A DNA stretch of 64,000 bases, taken from positions 1 through 64,000 of the forward strand of contig LDYB01000020.1 of the NCBI GenBank assembly GCA_001442985.1, in the 5' to 3' direction. Source of the DNA: Armatimonadetes bacterium DC (GTDB taxonomy: Bacteria > Armatimonadota > Fimbriimonadia > Fimbriimonadales > GBS-DC). Each line of letters opens with the position of its first letter. Positions within the stretch are counted from its first letter, which is position 1. Positions 54,115-63,647 of this stretch are shown one piece after another. Position numbers and translations under genes: made by a program. The notes under the pieces were generated by a model. It was not told where the DNA came from and made no database searches. It worked only from the letters and a program-made list of their open reading frames with translations.

Positions 54115-54816
54115 ATGCAATGGCTCAAACAAGCGATTCTGCGTCAATCGCAAAAGGCACGAGCGCGCCGCGGTGAACTGTTCCGCAAGCTCCTGCAGCC
54201 GACCGAGAACGATAAGATTCTGGATCTGGGCGGTGGAGACGGTTCCCATATCGCCTCCATCCTTCCTTTCCGCCAAAATGTGACGATTGCCGACATCGAT
54301 ACGAAAGCTTTGAAGCAGGCAAAGGAGCGGTTCGGCTTCCAGACCGTGCGAATCCCAGAAAGTGGGCAGCTTCCATTCCCGGACCAGTATTTCGACATCG
54401 TTTTCTGCTCCTCTGTGATCGAGCATGTGACCGTTCCGAAGGCGGAAATTTACCTCTGTCGTAACGGGCGGGAGTTTGCCCGGCGTGCGTTTGAGAGTCA
54501 GAGGCAGTTCGCGGAAGAAATCCGGCGCTTGGGGAAACGCTACTTCGTTCAGACCCCCCATCGCTATTTTCTCATTGAGTCCCACACATGGCTTCCCCTA
54601 CCTGTCACCTTGCTTCCTCGCCCGTTCTTGCTTAGACTTATCCCGTTTCTCAATCGCTTCTGGATTAAGCGAACCCAGCCCGACTGGCATCTATTGACCC
54701 CTAACATGATGAAACATCTCTTCCCTGAGGCTCAAATATGGATTGAGCGGTGGTATGGTTTTCCTAAATCTATTGTTGCTTTCAAAAATACGAATGAACG
54801 GAATGATTCAACTTGA
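54115..54816 (+). CDS. SAM-dependent methyltransferase
   Basis: 233 residues from ATG 54115. SAM motif I is ILDLGGGDGSHIASILPF (about 36-53), motif II ADIDTKALKQA, and DIVFCSSVIEHV marks a Methyltransf_11-type fold. The C-terminal half is like sugar-locus methyltransferases that act on O-antigen or lipid-linked glycans. The target is unknown. The following 92 nt to the next gene is AT-rich with no gene. Confidence 0.82.
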   Translation: MQWLKQAILRQSQKARARRGELFRKLLQPTENDKILDLGGGDGSHIASILPFRQNVTIADIDTKALKQAKERFGFQTVRIPESGQLPFPDQYFDIVFCSSVIEHVTVPKAEIYLCRNGREFARRAFESQRQFAEEIRRLGKRYFVQTPHRYFLIESHTWLPLPVTLLPRPFLLRLIPFLNRFWIKRTQPDWHLLTPNMMKHLFPEAQIWIERWYGFPKSIVAFKNTNERNDST

Positions 54817-54908
54817 CAATAAATACTTAGTGCATGGGAAGCGGTTTGGCTTTGTTCGTGGTTTGCTTATTTTCCCAGCTTCCTCTCAGATGGTGGAAAA
54901 TGTGGCTT

Positions 54909-56009
54909 TTAAGAATTTAGCAACAGTTTTAAATACTGACTAACTACGCGTTCTTCTTCAAACTTTTCTAACCACTCACGAGGCACAGGTTTGCGCTCAC
55001 CCCGTAGCACACGCAGAATCGCCTGTGCCATCGCTTCGGCATCCCCCACAGGCACTAACTCGCCATACTTGCCGCCGTCCAGAATTTCCTCGGGTCCACT
55101 GCGACAGTTCGTGCTGACCACTGGACAACCGCACGCCATCGCCTGTATCAACACATTCGGCAGCCCCTCATACTGCGAAGAAAGCACAAACACATCGGCG
55201 CGCGCCATATATCGGAACGGGTTCGGGTCAAAACCAGGCAGGTCAAAATCACCCTGAATGCCCAGCTCGGCAGCTAACTGCTCAAGCTGGGGGCGCAGCT
55301 CCCCCTCGCCGAGAATCACCAGTCGGGCAGGCATCTGACGACGAACACGCGCAAACGCATGAAGGAACGTAGGAAAATCTTTCGGGGGGGTGAGCCGTCC
55401 AACCCCTAACACAATAGGGAGATGCTTATTAACAAACCAGGGATGCTCCACCGATGCATCGCGCAGCTGGTACAAATCACGGGTGATTGCAGGATTGTAG
55501 ATTACATGGACCTTCGATTGGGCGCGGGGTATCAGGCGTGTCAGATCTTGTTGTACGCCTGCAGAGACTGCTATAATAGCATCTGCCAGCGGATAGCACA
55601 GGGGGATAAGGCGACTCGCGAGGCGCTTCTTCCGCGACGCGCTTTTCCGAAAAGCGGTTGTGGGAGTGGTGGCTTCGCGTATCACCAGCCGTATGGGACA
55701 GCGCGCGAGGCGTCGGGCAATCACGGCGACAATATTCGCCTCTCCCAGTGTGGACAGAAGCGCTATGGGCGGATTGCGCCGCAGATAACGCGCCAAAGGC
55801 ACAATCGTGCGCCACATCGCGCCCGACTGGAGGCGCACGATCGGAACATCGCGATGAAGCAGGTGTGCATGCTCACCTTCGATGGTCTTCGCCGTGATGA
55901 CGCAGGTCTCGATGCCCCGCTGGTGGAAGGCGTTCGCCAGCGTGAGCATCACCCGCTCGGCACCGCCCCCTTCAAAGCTAGGCACAAACAGTGCAACCTG
56001 AGCCATCAC
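54909..56009 (-). CDS. GT4-family glycosyltransferase
   Basis: 366 residues. FVPSFEGGGAERVMLTLANAF at the N-terminus and [25 protein letters not shown] near 260 are the GT4 signature. Its C-terminal third is closely similar to the partial gene at the right edge of the window. Its start overlaps the stop of the preceding secreted glycosidase-like gene by 4 nt. Confidence 0.9.
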   Translation of the reverse strand: MMAQVALFVPSFEGGGAERVMLTLANAFHQRGIETCVITAKTIEGEHAHLLHRDVPIVRLQSGAMWRTIVPLARYLRRNPPIALLSTLGEANIVAVIARRLARCPIRLVIREATTPTTAFRKSASRKKRLASRLIPLCYPLADAIIAVSAGVQQDLTRLIPRAQSKVHVIYNPAITRDLYQLRDASVEHPWFVNKHLPIVLGVGRLTPPKDFPTFLHAFARVRRQMPARLVILGEGELRPQLEQLAAELGIQGDFDLPGFDPNPFRYMARADVFVLSSQYEGLPNVLIQAMACGCPVVSTNCRSGPEEILDGGKYGELVPVGDAEAMAQAILRVLRGERKPVPREWLEKFEEERVVSQYLKLLLNS

Positions 56010-58060
56010 TGGACGCGCACGGTAAATCGTAGAGTTCCTGTGCCGTTAACGGGAATATTCGGCACCACCCACACCACCTGCCCGTTCTCCACGGTGGCGG
56101 TGGGATTAGAGCCGACTAAGGTCATTCCGTCAGGCAACGGCACCGCGATTCGTACATTTGTGCCCGGCGCTGTGCCCGTATTGCGATAGGTCACGGTGAA
56201 CTGAACTGTCTCGCCGGGTAATACCTCTACGCTGGTTGGCGAGAGTGAGATGCTAATATCGGGCGCTGACCACAATACAAGCCCTGTGTGCGGCTCGATC
56301 GTGAGCTGCGTGCCTGCACGAATCAGGTTCCGATCCCAGTCGTACAGGTCGCGCGGCACGGTGAAAGTGTAGCTGCGGTCGTGGCGTGGATTCACCAGCA
56401 CAATCCCGTTCTGATAGTCACGAATGAACAGTCCTCCGACGATAATGTCGCCGTCCTGAATCCGGAAGTTGCCAATCGGCTTACCCAGAGGGATAAACAG
56501 CTCGGGCGGGTAGTAACCTGTAGGGTAATCATTCTTCTGAAAGCGTGGGTCGAGGTGGACATAGGTGTTCTCGTGCTGCACAATCAAGCAAAGAGCTATT
56601 GCATAGCGCACATGTTTCTGGCTGTCGGGTAAACCCAACCAGAACGTGGGCATCAGGGCGGCTATCTTGTCTGGGTTTTCCGTGACCAAGCGGATCGAGT
56701 CGCGCAGCAGGCGTCGGTTCCAACTCTGCGGGCCACTCGAGCCGGACGCAGCTCCATACGACGGGACCGAATTCCGATTGTCGCGTTCGGCTTTTACGGC
56801 GAAATGTTCTAAGAGCCATCCCCCAATGTAGGGAAGCGTGGCTACTCCAGGCGCATCAGGATAGCCCGGAAGCCCACGATTCCAGAATCCAGGCGCCCAT
56901 GCAGCGTTCGGCACAAAAGTAGCGCCGAATTCCTGTCGCATGCGGCTCCCCACATACTCGAACCATCCAACGACGGCGTTCACCCACGCTTCGTTGGTGG
57001 GGTAGTTGGGCGGGTTGAAACGATTGGGACCCACCAGCATATCCGTGTTATCCAGATAGACATAGCGTGGGCGTCCACAGCGATTCAGGAAATCGCGCAG
57101 GCTCTGCCACGCCCGCTCTCGCACTTCCGGACGCCCTATGTCCACATAATAAGAATAGTCCACGGCGATACGCTGTCCATTCTGATCTAGCAGGAACCAG
57201 TCTGGATGATTTTGAACCAGATCGTCATAGTTGTAGAGATCGGCGTTGTGTCGATAACCTTCGGTCCAAAGGGTGCCCGCGAAATAAGTATACGGCGCCC
57301 ATATAGTGTCTGGATAATGATACTGCAGAACCCGTCCTATCGCGTCAGATCCTAAAACCAACTTGATAGGAGCACCGCTAAGGTACGCATAGGGATCGCC
57401 TACCGGCCACGCACTACCTAAACAGATTTTCATTCCGTTAGGCAGCGTATCAGCTCGTGCCGCAGCTCGGGAGGAGAGCACACATGCCTCATCAAACCAG
57501 AGAACCCCCCTTGCTGCGCCTTCTTGTACCGATATCCGGATGGAAAGCGAGAAGCTCGGTCTGCCGGATTGGTTTAGTTCTACGGGTGCAACTACCGCTA
57601 ACTGTTGCCAGCCACCTGTATCCTGGCTAGATTCGGGCAACAGATTCACTTCTCGCCCTCCTGTGGAGAGGTATACACGGTAAGTTGCGTTCTGAAATCC
57701 CTCAGCCCTGACAGCAACCCTTACCAGAAGCGGCTCGCCTACTTGAGGCGCAAAGGATGAATCGAAGCTTACAGGAGCGAAAATCGAAAACGAGCCTGAC
57801 GCCCCGCTGGTGCGCTGGAGTCGAATTCGCTGGCTGGCAGTTCCTGAGAATCGAATAGTATGATCTAAGCTCAACTCCACATGCTCACTCGAGACACCTT
57901 GACTGTACCTGGCGTACCAGCCATCACTGCACCCATCTTTGTTAGCGTCTGCTTCACACGCAGTGGCACGCGCAATATAGTTGATGGACACACCCTGCTG
58001 TGTCCAGAGCGCATTATTTAAACAGGCTCCCAACAGCCCCATAAACAAGAGTCGTCTCAT
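56006..58060 (-). CDS. Secreted glycosidase-like protein with DUF11 repeat
   Basis: 684 residues. Signal peptide, an N-terminal beta-sandwich (about 25-205) resembling carbohydrate-binding modules, a barrel-like middle region (about 205-590; PRYVYLDNTDMLVG, NPDKIAALMPTFWLGLP) of the putative glycoside-hydrolase superfamily without a certain catalytic pair, and a C-terminal DUF11 domain (VEVLPGETVQFTVTYRNTGT). It probably binds or trims surface glycan. GGAGGGACAGAG precedes the ATG. Confidence 0.65.
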   Translation of the reverse strand: MRRLLFMGLLGACLNNALWTQQGVSINYIARATACEADANKDGCSDGWYARYSQGVSSEHVELSLDHTIRFSGTASQRIRLQRTSGASGSFSIFAPVSFDSSFAPQVGEPLLVRVAVRAEGFQNATYRVYLSTGGREVNLLPESSQDTGGWQQLAVVAPVELNQSGRPSFSLSIRISVQEGAARGVLWFDEACVLSSRAAARADTLPNGMKICLGSAWPVGDPYAYLSGAPIKLVLGSDAIGRVLQYHYPDTIWAPYTYFAGTLWTEGYRHNADLYNYDDLVQNHPDWFLLDQNGQRIAVDYSYYVDIGRPEVRERAWQSLRDFLNRCGRPRYVYLDNTDMLVGPNRFNPPNYPTNEAWVNAVVGWFEYVGSRMRQEFGATFVPNAAWAPGFWNRGLPGYPDAPGVATLPYIGGWLLEHFAVKAERDNRNSVPSYGAASGSSGPQSWNRRLLRDSIRLVTENPDKIAALMPTFWLGLPDSQKHVRYAIALCLIVQHENTYVHLDPRFQKNDYPTGYYPPELFIPLGKPIGNFRIQDGDIIVGGLFIRDYQNGIVLVNPRHDRSYTFTVPRDLYDWDRNLIRAGTQLTIEPHTGLVLWSAPDISISLSPTSVEVLPGETVQFTVTYRNTGTAPGTNVRIAVPLPDGMTLVGSNPTATVENGQVVWVVPNIPVNGTGTLRFTVRVQ

Positions 58061-58109
58061 TCTCTGTCCCTCCGTCCGAATTGTTCCACGTCTGCAGGGT
58101 AGGACGCCC

Positions 58110-59219
58110 TCAATTGTACCTGCTCGTGCCCAACAGCACCTGCTCGTAGATATGGTACAGCTGCTGGCGATAGTTCTCTACGGAGAGCGGCTTCACACGC
58201 TGACGGGCGCGTTGCCCCATTTGACGGCGAAGCGCAGGCGACTCAGCCAGCCGCTGGATGGCTGCGCTGATTGCCGCGATGTCGTCGGGCGGCACGAGAA
58301 AGCCTTCCTGACCGTCGTCGACCCATTCAGGAATACCTCCAACCGGACTGGCAATCACCGCCTGTCCATATGCCATCGCTTCCAGCATCGCCATCGGTAG
58401 TCCCTCCGCCCGCGAGGGCAGGATAAAGACATCGCACTCGCGTAGCCAGCGCTCTTTCTCCGCCCCCTCAATCCACGAGCGGATATCGACTTGGGACTCT
58501 ATCCCCAGACGACGCGCCATTACTCGCATGCTCTCTACTGCGCCGTCACCCGCCATTCGAAGACGCACTCGAGTCCGCACATCCTCTGGCAGCTGCGCGA
58601 GCGCTTGCAAAACACGATCACTCCCTTTGTGCGAACCCAATCTGCCCAAAAACAGGAGGTGTACCCCCTCCAATTCCTTGGGACACTCCTGCGGCCACAC
58701 AACAGGATTTGGCAGCAGCCACACGGGACGGTCGGCAGGAACCAACTCACGGCGATGAAACTCTCGCATCGGTTCCGATAGCACAATAACCCCTGCTGCC
58801 TGCTGGAAGATATATTGCACTCTTGCCTTCATCAGATTCGGCAAGCGGTTGTAAAACATGCGATACATGCCTCCGTGATTATGCAGTATGAGAGGAATGG
58901 CACGTCCACTCAGTGTTCTGACCACAGCATACTTGCGCACAGTGCTGCCGTAAGAAGAAATGTGCACATGGGCTAAATCAGCATTTGAAGCCATTGTTCG
59001 GATGCTTCTTATTGCGTACAGGAAATGTAGCATGTTTCGAACGACTTTAATGTAGTAGCGCGGGTGCCAGCGCGGCAGGTGTGCCGCCGCTCCTGCCCTA
59101 GTAAGTGTTGGCAGCATCATGTAATGGACGCCTTCTGGAGGGTATTGTAGTATCAAACGGATAACACTCGACACCCCTCCCTGCAGATCCGTGCCAGGCC
59201 CGATCATCAGCACGCGCAT
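58110..59219 (-). CDS. GT4-family glycosyltransferase
   Basis: 369 residues. The start MRVLMIGPGTDLQGGVSSVI and the E-x7-E region LPSRAEGLPMAMLEAMAYGQAVIASPVGG are typical. TATAAT lies exactly 7 nt before the ATG. Sugar specificity unknown. It is about 50 nt before the secreted glycosidase-like gene on the same strand. Confidence 0.9.
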   Translation of the reverse strand: MRVLMIGPGTDLQGGVSSVIRLILQYPPEGVHYMMLPTLTRAGAAAHLPRWHPRYYIKVVRNMLHFLYAIRSIRTMASNADLAHVHISSYGSTVRKYAVVRTLSGRAIPLILHNHGGMYRMFYNRLPNLMKARVQYIFQQAAGVIVLSEPMREFHRRELVPADRPVWLLPNPVVWPQECPKELEGVHLLFLGRLGSHKGSDRVLQALAQLPEDVRTRVRLRMAGDGAVESMRVMARRLGIESQVDIRSWIEGAEKERWLRECDVFILPSRAEGLPMAMLEAMAYGQAVIASPVGGIPEWVDDGQEGFLVPPDDIAAISAAIQRLAESPALRRQMGQRARQRVKPLSVENYRQQLYHIYEQVLLGTSRYN

Positions 59220-59226
59220 ACTCTGG

Positions 59227-59232
59227 ATTATA
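59227..59232 (-). promoter_or_regulatory. -10 box TATAAT of a GT4 gene, leaderless
   Basis: TATAAT with 7 nt to the ATG at 59219. Divergent from the TATAAT at 59266. Confidence 0.65.
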
Positions 59233-59265
59233 CCGCACGGTCAGGCTGAAAGCATCATCGTAAGG

Positions 59266-59271
59266 TATAAT
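59266..59271 (+). promoter_or_regulatory. -10 box TATAAT of a methyltransferase gene
   Basis: TATAAT 29 nt before ATG 59301, leaving a short leader with GGCGGAG. This is the leadered counterpart of the divergent promoter. Confidence 0.55.
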
Positions 59272-59300
59272 TGCATAGGAGGCATGAAGGCGGAGTTGAG

Positions 59301-59975
59301 ATGGAAGATATTCACTTTGGCATTAGGATGTTTCTGGAATACGCTATGACAGAGGTGCAGCCGTTAACGCGCATCTTGGTCGCAGGCTGCGGTGCGGAAG
59401 GGCGTGAGGTAATCGATATAGCGCAGCGCGGCGCTTTCGAGGTGGTTGGCTTCGATATCGCCTTGAAGCCCGAACTGCATCAACAGCGGGGAACCAACTG
59501 GCTCCTACTAAACGCCGATGTGCTGCAACTACCATTCGAAAACTGTTTTTTCGATGCAGTGTTATACTATCATGTGATTGAGCATGTCCCTAATCCAGCG
59601 CAGAGCATTTCAGAGCTGGCGCGCGTGATGCGCCCAGAGGGTGGAATGTTCATCGGCACGCCCAACCGTGCCCGGTTAGTCGGCTATATTGGCTCACGCA
59701 CCTCTTTGCGAAAAAAAATCACACGGAACTGGGTGGAGTGGAAGTACCGACTCAGGGGCAGGTTTCGCAACGAGTGTGGCGCGCATGCGGGATTCACCGA
59801 GAAGGAGCTGGACGCGCTTCTACGCCCGTACTTCCGTGAAGTGCGCTGGGTGACCCGCGATTACCTGGCGCGCAAGTATCAACATCGTCTACCGAACGCC
59901 TTTCTGCGTCTTATGCTTTGGCAGCCAACCCTCAACCGAATTGCGCCTGCTATCTACGCTTGGGCGAAGAAGTAG
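59301..59975 (+). CDS. SAM-dependent methyltransferase
   Basis: 224 residues from ATG 59301 (GGAG 6-7 nt upstream). SAM motif ILVAGCGAEGREVIDIAQRG (about 24-43), LPFENCFFDAVLYYHVIEHV and MRPEGGMFIGTPN identify a class I methyltransferase, type 11. Probably modifies a sugar or lipid in the polysaccharide locus. Confidence 0.82.
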   Translation: MEDIHFGIRMFLEYAMTEVQPLTRILVAGCGAEGREVIDIAQRGAFEVVGFDIALKPELHQQRGTNWLLLNADVLQLPFENCFFDAVLYYHVIEHVPNPAQSISELARVMRPEGGMFIGTPNRARLVGYIGSRTSLRKKITRNWVEWKYRLRGRFRNECGAHAGFTEKELDALLRPYFREVRWVTRDYLARKYQHRLPNAFLRLMLWQPTLNRIAPAIYAWAKK

Positions 59976-60015
59976 CGCACTCAACAAGCAGCTCCAGAAT
60001 CCCGCTTGCTTGCGC

Positions 60016-60021
60016 TATAAT
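60016..60021 (+). promoter_or_regulatory. -10 box TATAAT before the leader ORF and GT2 gene
   Basis: TATAAT with 9 nt to an ATG at 60031 that opens a 35-codon frame, in the leaderless layout seen elsewhere in this window. Confidence 0.55.
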
Positions 60022-60030
60022 TCATATACG

Positions 60031-60138
60031 ATGGCACTTCAATCGACTCGGAAGATGCCGCAGGCGCCCATTCCCTGTGTTTGGGGGTGCGGAGTGCCTC
60101 GCCAGCAACACGCTCCAACACGGAGGGAATCCAAATGA
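60031..60138 (+). CDS. Possible 35-residue leader peptide overlapping the GT2 gene
   Basis: ATG 60031 opens a 35-codon frame whose TGA (60136-60138) overlaps the GT2 ATG by 4 nt. The peptide is basic with a central CVWGCG. It has no ribosome site but a TATAAT 9 nt upstream, as for leaderless genes here. Likely role, if translated, is coupling to the glycosyltransferase. It could be non-coding. Confidence 0.45.
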   Translation: MALQSTRKMPQAPIPCVWGCGVPRQQHAPTRRESK

Positions 60139-61115
60139 AACCCCTTCCCAATCAGCACCCCACCTTCACGGTCTTCGTGCCGACCTACAATCGGGCGCAC
60201 CTGCTGCCACGCCTGCTGGAAAGCATAGAAGCCCAGACCTTTCAGGACTTCGAACTCCTGATTGTGGACGACGGGAGCACCGACGAAACCCAAGATTACC
60301 TGCAGGCGTACCAACCCAAAGGCGCGTATACGCTGCGTGTGTTCCGTCAGGAGAACCAAGGCAGGCATATCGCGTTCAATCTGGCGTTTGAGCAGGCGTG
60401 CGGGTTCCTGTTCACCACAATCAACTCAGACGACACGATGCCCCCTAATGCGCTGGAGCGCTTCTGGTACTGGTGGAACTACGCGCAGGAACATTACCCC
60501 ACCGAGCAGATCGTGGGGGTCGAAGGGTTATGTGCAGATATGGACACTCACGAGATTATTGGGGACCCCTTTCCGCAAAGCCCGATGGTTTCGGATAGGG
60601 TGGAGATGCATTTTGTGCATCGGCGCCACGGAGACAAAGTGCGCGCCGTGCGCACCGATATTATCGCCCAGTACAGATTCCCAAAAATCCCAGGCGAAAA
60701 ATACATTCTCCCTTCGTATCTCTGGCACCAGCTGGGCTTTGACAGACACCGTCTTTTATTCGTCAACGAAGTCCTGTGCTACAAAGAGTACCGTGAGGAC
60801 GGCATTACCAAAAATCGGTTTCGAACGCTCTCTCGGAACCCGCGCAGTATTGCGTACTGCCATAGATCCTTCATAGAGCGGGCCTTACAGGATGGGCGTG
60901 TCCCTCCAGAGGAAATCCTCTCGGCATTCGTTTATTGGGTCCGCTTCACTCTTTACACAGAACCCCTTTACGCCATGGTTGTTCAATCGCGCCGTTTTCG
61001 GCTCCCCATGAGGATGTGGCTAAAGGGGTTGCTTGTGGGACTTCGCCGCCGATTGAGAGACATAAAACGGTTACGACACGAAGCGAGCGAGATTGGCTCA
61101 CCACTTATATCATGA
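60135..61115 (+). CDS. Family 2 glycosyltransferase
   Basis: 326 residues from ATG 60135 with GGAGG upstream. GT-A motifs FTVFVPTYNRAHLLPRLLES, LLIVDDGSTDETQDYL and TINSDDTMPP (the DxD-like metal site) are seen. It transfers a sugar from a nucleotide donor. It begins a four-gene run with the polymerase and FkbM genes. Confidence 0.92.
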   Translation: MKPLPNQHPTFTVFVPTYNRAHLLPRLLESIEAQTFQDFELLIVDDGSTDETQDYLQAYQPKGAYTLRVFRQENQGRHIAFNLAFEQACGFLFTTINSDDTMPPNALERFWYWWNYAQEHYPTEQIVGVEGLCADMDTHEIIGDPFPQSPMVSDRVEMHFVHRRHGDKVRAVRTDIIAQYRFPKIPGEKYILPSYLWHQLGFDRHRLLFVNEVLCYKEYREDGITKNRFRTLSRNPRSIAYCHRSFIERALQDGRVPPEEILSAFVYWVRFTLYTEPLYAMVVQSRRFRLPMRMWLKGLLVGLRRRLRDIKRLRHEASEIGSPLIS

Positions 61116-61128
61116 CGGAGGCAAACAG

Positions 61129-62772
61129 ATGGCGACACGAGGGTTGGAGAGGGAACGAGTACCTGCTCGTTTTTGGATGTTACCGATAGAGTGGGCATAT
61201 GGCAGATTGTTGCGTCTGTTGGGATGGTTAAATGAGGAGCAGCGGACGCTCTTGCTGACATTATTGGCACTTTTAGCATCAAATAGTATTATTCTGTTTT
61301 TCATGCTGCATGGTCAGGATAATCGCGCGATTGCCTATACCTTGTTGGTGCTGCTTGCGCCCCTGGCATGGGTAATTCCCGAATTGAGCATAGCGTTGTT
61401 TCTGATTGCAGGCAGTCGTCTAATTGTCAACGCGATGTACTACGCATCGCCCTTGCCAGGTACAGGAGAGCGCACTATAATCCTGCTGTTCTTCTTTATC
61501 GTTTCGGCGCGCGCAGTGTACGAATGGATGCGTACTCCAAGGGAAGAGCGTCCTCGCTTGGCGAGCTGGCTCACAGCCATTCTGGCACTTTTCTGGGGAT
61601 ATTACATGCTCCATGTTGCGTACATTTTTATCTTCAGATATCATGAAACGCGCGTTGACAATGTAGAAGCAATTCTTGGATATTACAAGCCTGGTATTAT
61701 TCGCCACTTTGATGCTCATATGCTCTGGATCGGAGTGTTGCCCCTAATCGTTGTTTTGCGTGACCTGCGCCGTTGTTTGCGAGTGCTCACGATCGTGGGG
61801 ATTGTGGTCGCGTTGGGGATTTTTACGCTGATTCTGGAGTATTTTACACCACTTCCTGAAGTGTGGAAGATTGTGTTTCAGATTCGCGATGCAGGAGAAT
61901 CAGCGGAAGGCTATCGTGTCCGCGACCCAGCGGTGATGTATCTGATGGTGATAGTACTTTTTACGGCAATCTACGCTTTGGGATATCTGAGGGGTTGGCG
62001 GAACAGCCTTGCTGTTCTACTGATTCTCGCCTCAGTTTACGGAGTTTTGATTACGAAGAACCGTGCCCTTTGGGCGGCACTGATAGCAGTTCTGCCTTTC
62101 GCCTTGTTCTGGAAACCGCCAGCCGTACTGGCGCGTCAAGCACTTACTCTGGGCGTAACTGCGCTTCTACTGGGCGCTGGAATGCTTCATCCTGCGTTCA
62201 ATCGTGCGATCACCCAGAAGGTAAACGAAGCAGCCGAGCGCTGGCAGCGCAATTACATCTACGGAGGCGACCCGCGAAACGATCCGTCGTATCAATTCCG
62301 TCTTCGTGAAAAAGAAGCGTGGGAGGCGACAATCTCTCGCTTCACCCTGTTGGAGCGCTTCGTGGGTCGTGGATTAGAAGAGCCATATGGTTTCTACCTA
62401 CCCTTATCTGTTAAGGGTTATCCTGCTCAACGGTTCAAAAATGTATACTTCGAAAAAATCAATATGCATTTTCCCTGGCTCGCGCGCCAGACCCAGATTG
62501 GGTGGATTGGCGTGGCGTTATTGGCCCTAACACTGGCGGCGGGACTGGCGCGAATCGGGCACGCCTTTATTGTGGTTAAGCATCCCCTTACGCGTGCCCT
62601 TCTAATGGGTGTTGGTGCAGGCACCCTTGCAGCGATTGGGTACGATGCAGTGCATTCGGGTCCGCTCGATTCTCCTCCCGTGCTTCCGGTTATCCTGCTT
62701 TGGTCGCTGGCGGAGTTGACCTTCCACTGGCATCGCACGGGGCAACTTCCCGAACCGGGAGGGAAGCCATGA
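61129..62772 (+). CDS. O-antigen ligase/Wzy-like polymerase
   Basis: 547 residues from ATG 61129 with GGAGG 7 nt upstream. About 10-12 membrane helices are split by a soluble loop near 340-440. The ITKNRALWAALIAVLPFALF segment and the overall layout match the Wzy/WaaL O-antigen polymerase-ligase group, which joins repeat units in the periplasm. Its base composition is less GC-rich than neighbouring housekeeping genes, as is common for such loci. Confidence 0.78.
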   Translation: MATRGLERERVPARFWMLPIEWAYGRLLRLLGWLNEEQRTLLLTLLALLASNSIILFFMLHGQDNRAIAYTLLVLLAPLAWVIPELSIALFLIAGSRLIVNAMYYASPLPGTGERTIILLFFFIVSARAVYEWMRTPREERPRLASWLTAILALFWGYYMLHVAYIFIFRYHETRVDNVEAILGYYKPGIIRHFDAHMLWIGVLPLIVVLRDLRRCLRVLTIVGIVVALGIFTLILEYFTPLPEVWKIVFQIRDAGESAEGYRVRDPAVMYLMVIVLFTAIYALGYLRGWRNSLAVLLILASVYGVLITKNRALWAALIAVLPFALFWKPPAVLARQALTLGVTALLLGAGMLHPAFNRAITQKVNEAAERWQRNYIYGGDPRNDPSYQFRLREKEAWEATISRFTLLERFVGRGLEEPYGFYLPLSVKGYPAQRFKNVYFEKINMHFPWLARQTQIGWIGVALLALTLAAGLARIGHAFIVVKHPLTRALLMGVGAGTLAAIGYDAVHSGPLDSPPVLPVILLWSLAELTFHWHRTGQLPEPGGKP

Positions 62773-63647
62773 AGGGTGTGAGGTTTATCCAAACACTGTG
62801 GGGCTACTACAAAGCGGGGCAAAAAGAGAAAATCCTGCGCGCTATTACCTACAAGCTGATTACGCGAACAGGCTTGTCCGAGAAGTTCAGTGTAAGCTAT
62901 CGCGGAGCGCGTTTCCATCCCTTCAGAAGCTCGTTGTCACGTGGAATCTGGATGATGCGAGAAAAATTCCACCGCAAAGATTTGGACTTAATCCTAGATT
63001 TTTTGCGTTCCGGCGACTGCCTGATTGATGTGGGCGCGAATGTGGGCACGCACTCCATATGCGCCTCCGTGAAGTTCGGCGGGGGGTTGTGCGTGTTCAG
63101 CTTTGAACCTCATCCAAGAATCTATGGGTATCTCGTCAAGAATATAGCCCTGAACAAACTGAGCAATATCCAGAGCTTCAACCTTGCCTTGGGCGACTGT
63201 GAAGGCGAGGCGAGACTTCAAGAAGATAGAACAGACGACACCAGCTGGATTGACCCCAAAAATCAGGAGACAGGCTATCTTGTTCCCGTAAAACCGCTGG
63301 ACGCACTGCAGTTAGCGCTGGATGGGCGCGTCACAGCTGTGAAGATTGATGTAGAGGGGTACGAGCTGTATGTGCTTCAGGGGGGCGCTGAAACCCTGTC
63401 CGAGGCGCATTTCCTGTGTCTTGAGATGGGCGATCGACACTCAGTGCGCGTGGGATATTCGGCGCAGGAGTTGATGCGTTCTCTCGAGCAAGCCGGCTGG
63501 CGTCTTTTTCGCACCCCTGAGGCGCAGTCGCTTGTCGAGATTCGTTCGGACTACAATCCGCCTGATGTGGAAAATCTGGTGGCTGTCCGAGATTTGAGCC
63601 TGTTGCGCGAGAGATTGCCCACTTATCAGATAATTGTTTCAGGCTAA
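62769..63647 (+). CDS. FkbM-family methyltransferase
   Basis: 292 residues from ATG 62769, overlapping the polymerase stop by 4 nt. [20 protein letters not shown] is the SAM motif, followed by [20 protein letters not shown] and [19 protein letters not shown], diagnostic of FkbM. It O-methylates sugars or related groups. Its stop overlaps the convergent GT4 gene by 4 nt. Confidence 0.9.
   Translation: MKGVRFIQTLWGYYKAGQKEKILRAITYKLITRTGLSEKFSVSYRGARFHPFRSSLSRGIWMMREKFHRKDLDLILDFLRSGDCLIDVGANVGTHSICASVKFGGGLCVFSFEPHPRIYGYLVKNIALNKLSNIQSFNLALGDCEGEARLQEDRTDDTSWIDPKNQETGYLVPVKPLDALQLALDGRVTAVKIDVEGYELYVLQGGAETLSEAHFLCLEMGDRHSVRVGYSAQELMRSLEQAGWRLFRTPEAQSLVEIRSDYNPPDVENLVAVRDLSLLRERLPTYQIIVSG

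Noticed and set aside
54743-54943. 66-codon plus-strand frame in AT-rich DNA
   Set aside because: It overlaps the end of the methyltransferase gene and the GT4 end, has no ribosome site and no recognisable protein features.
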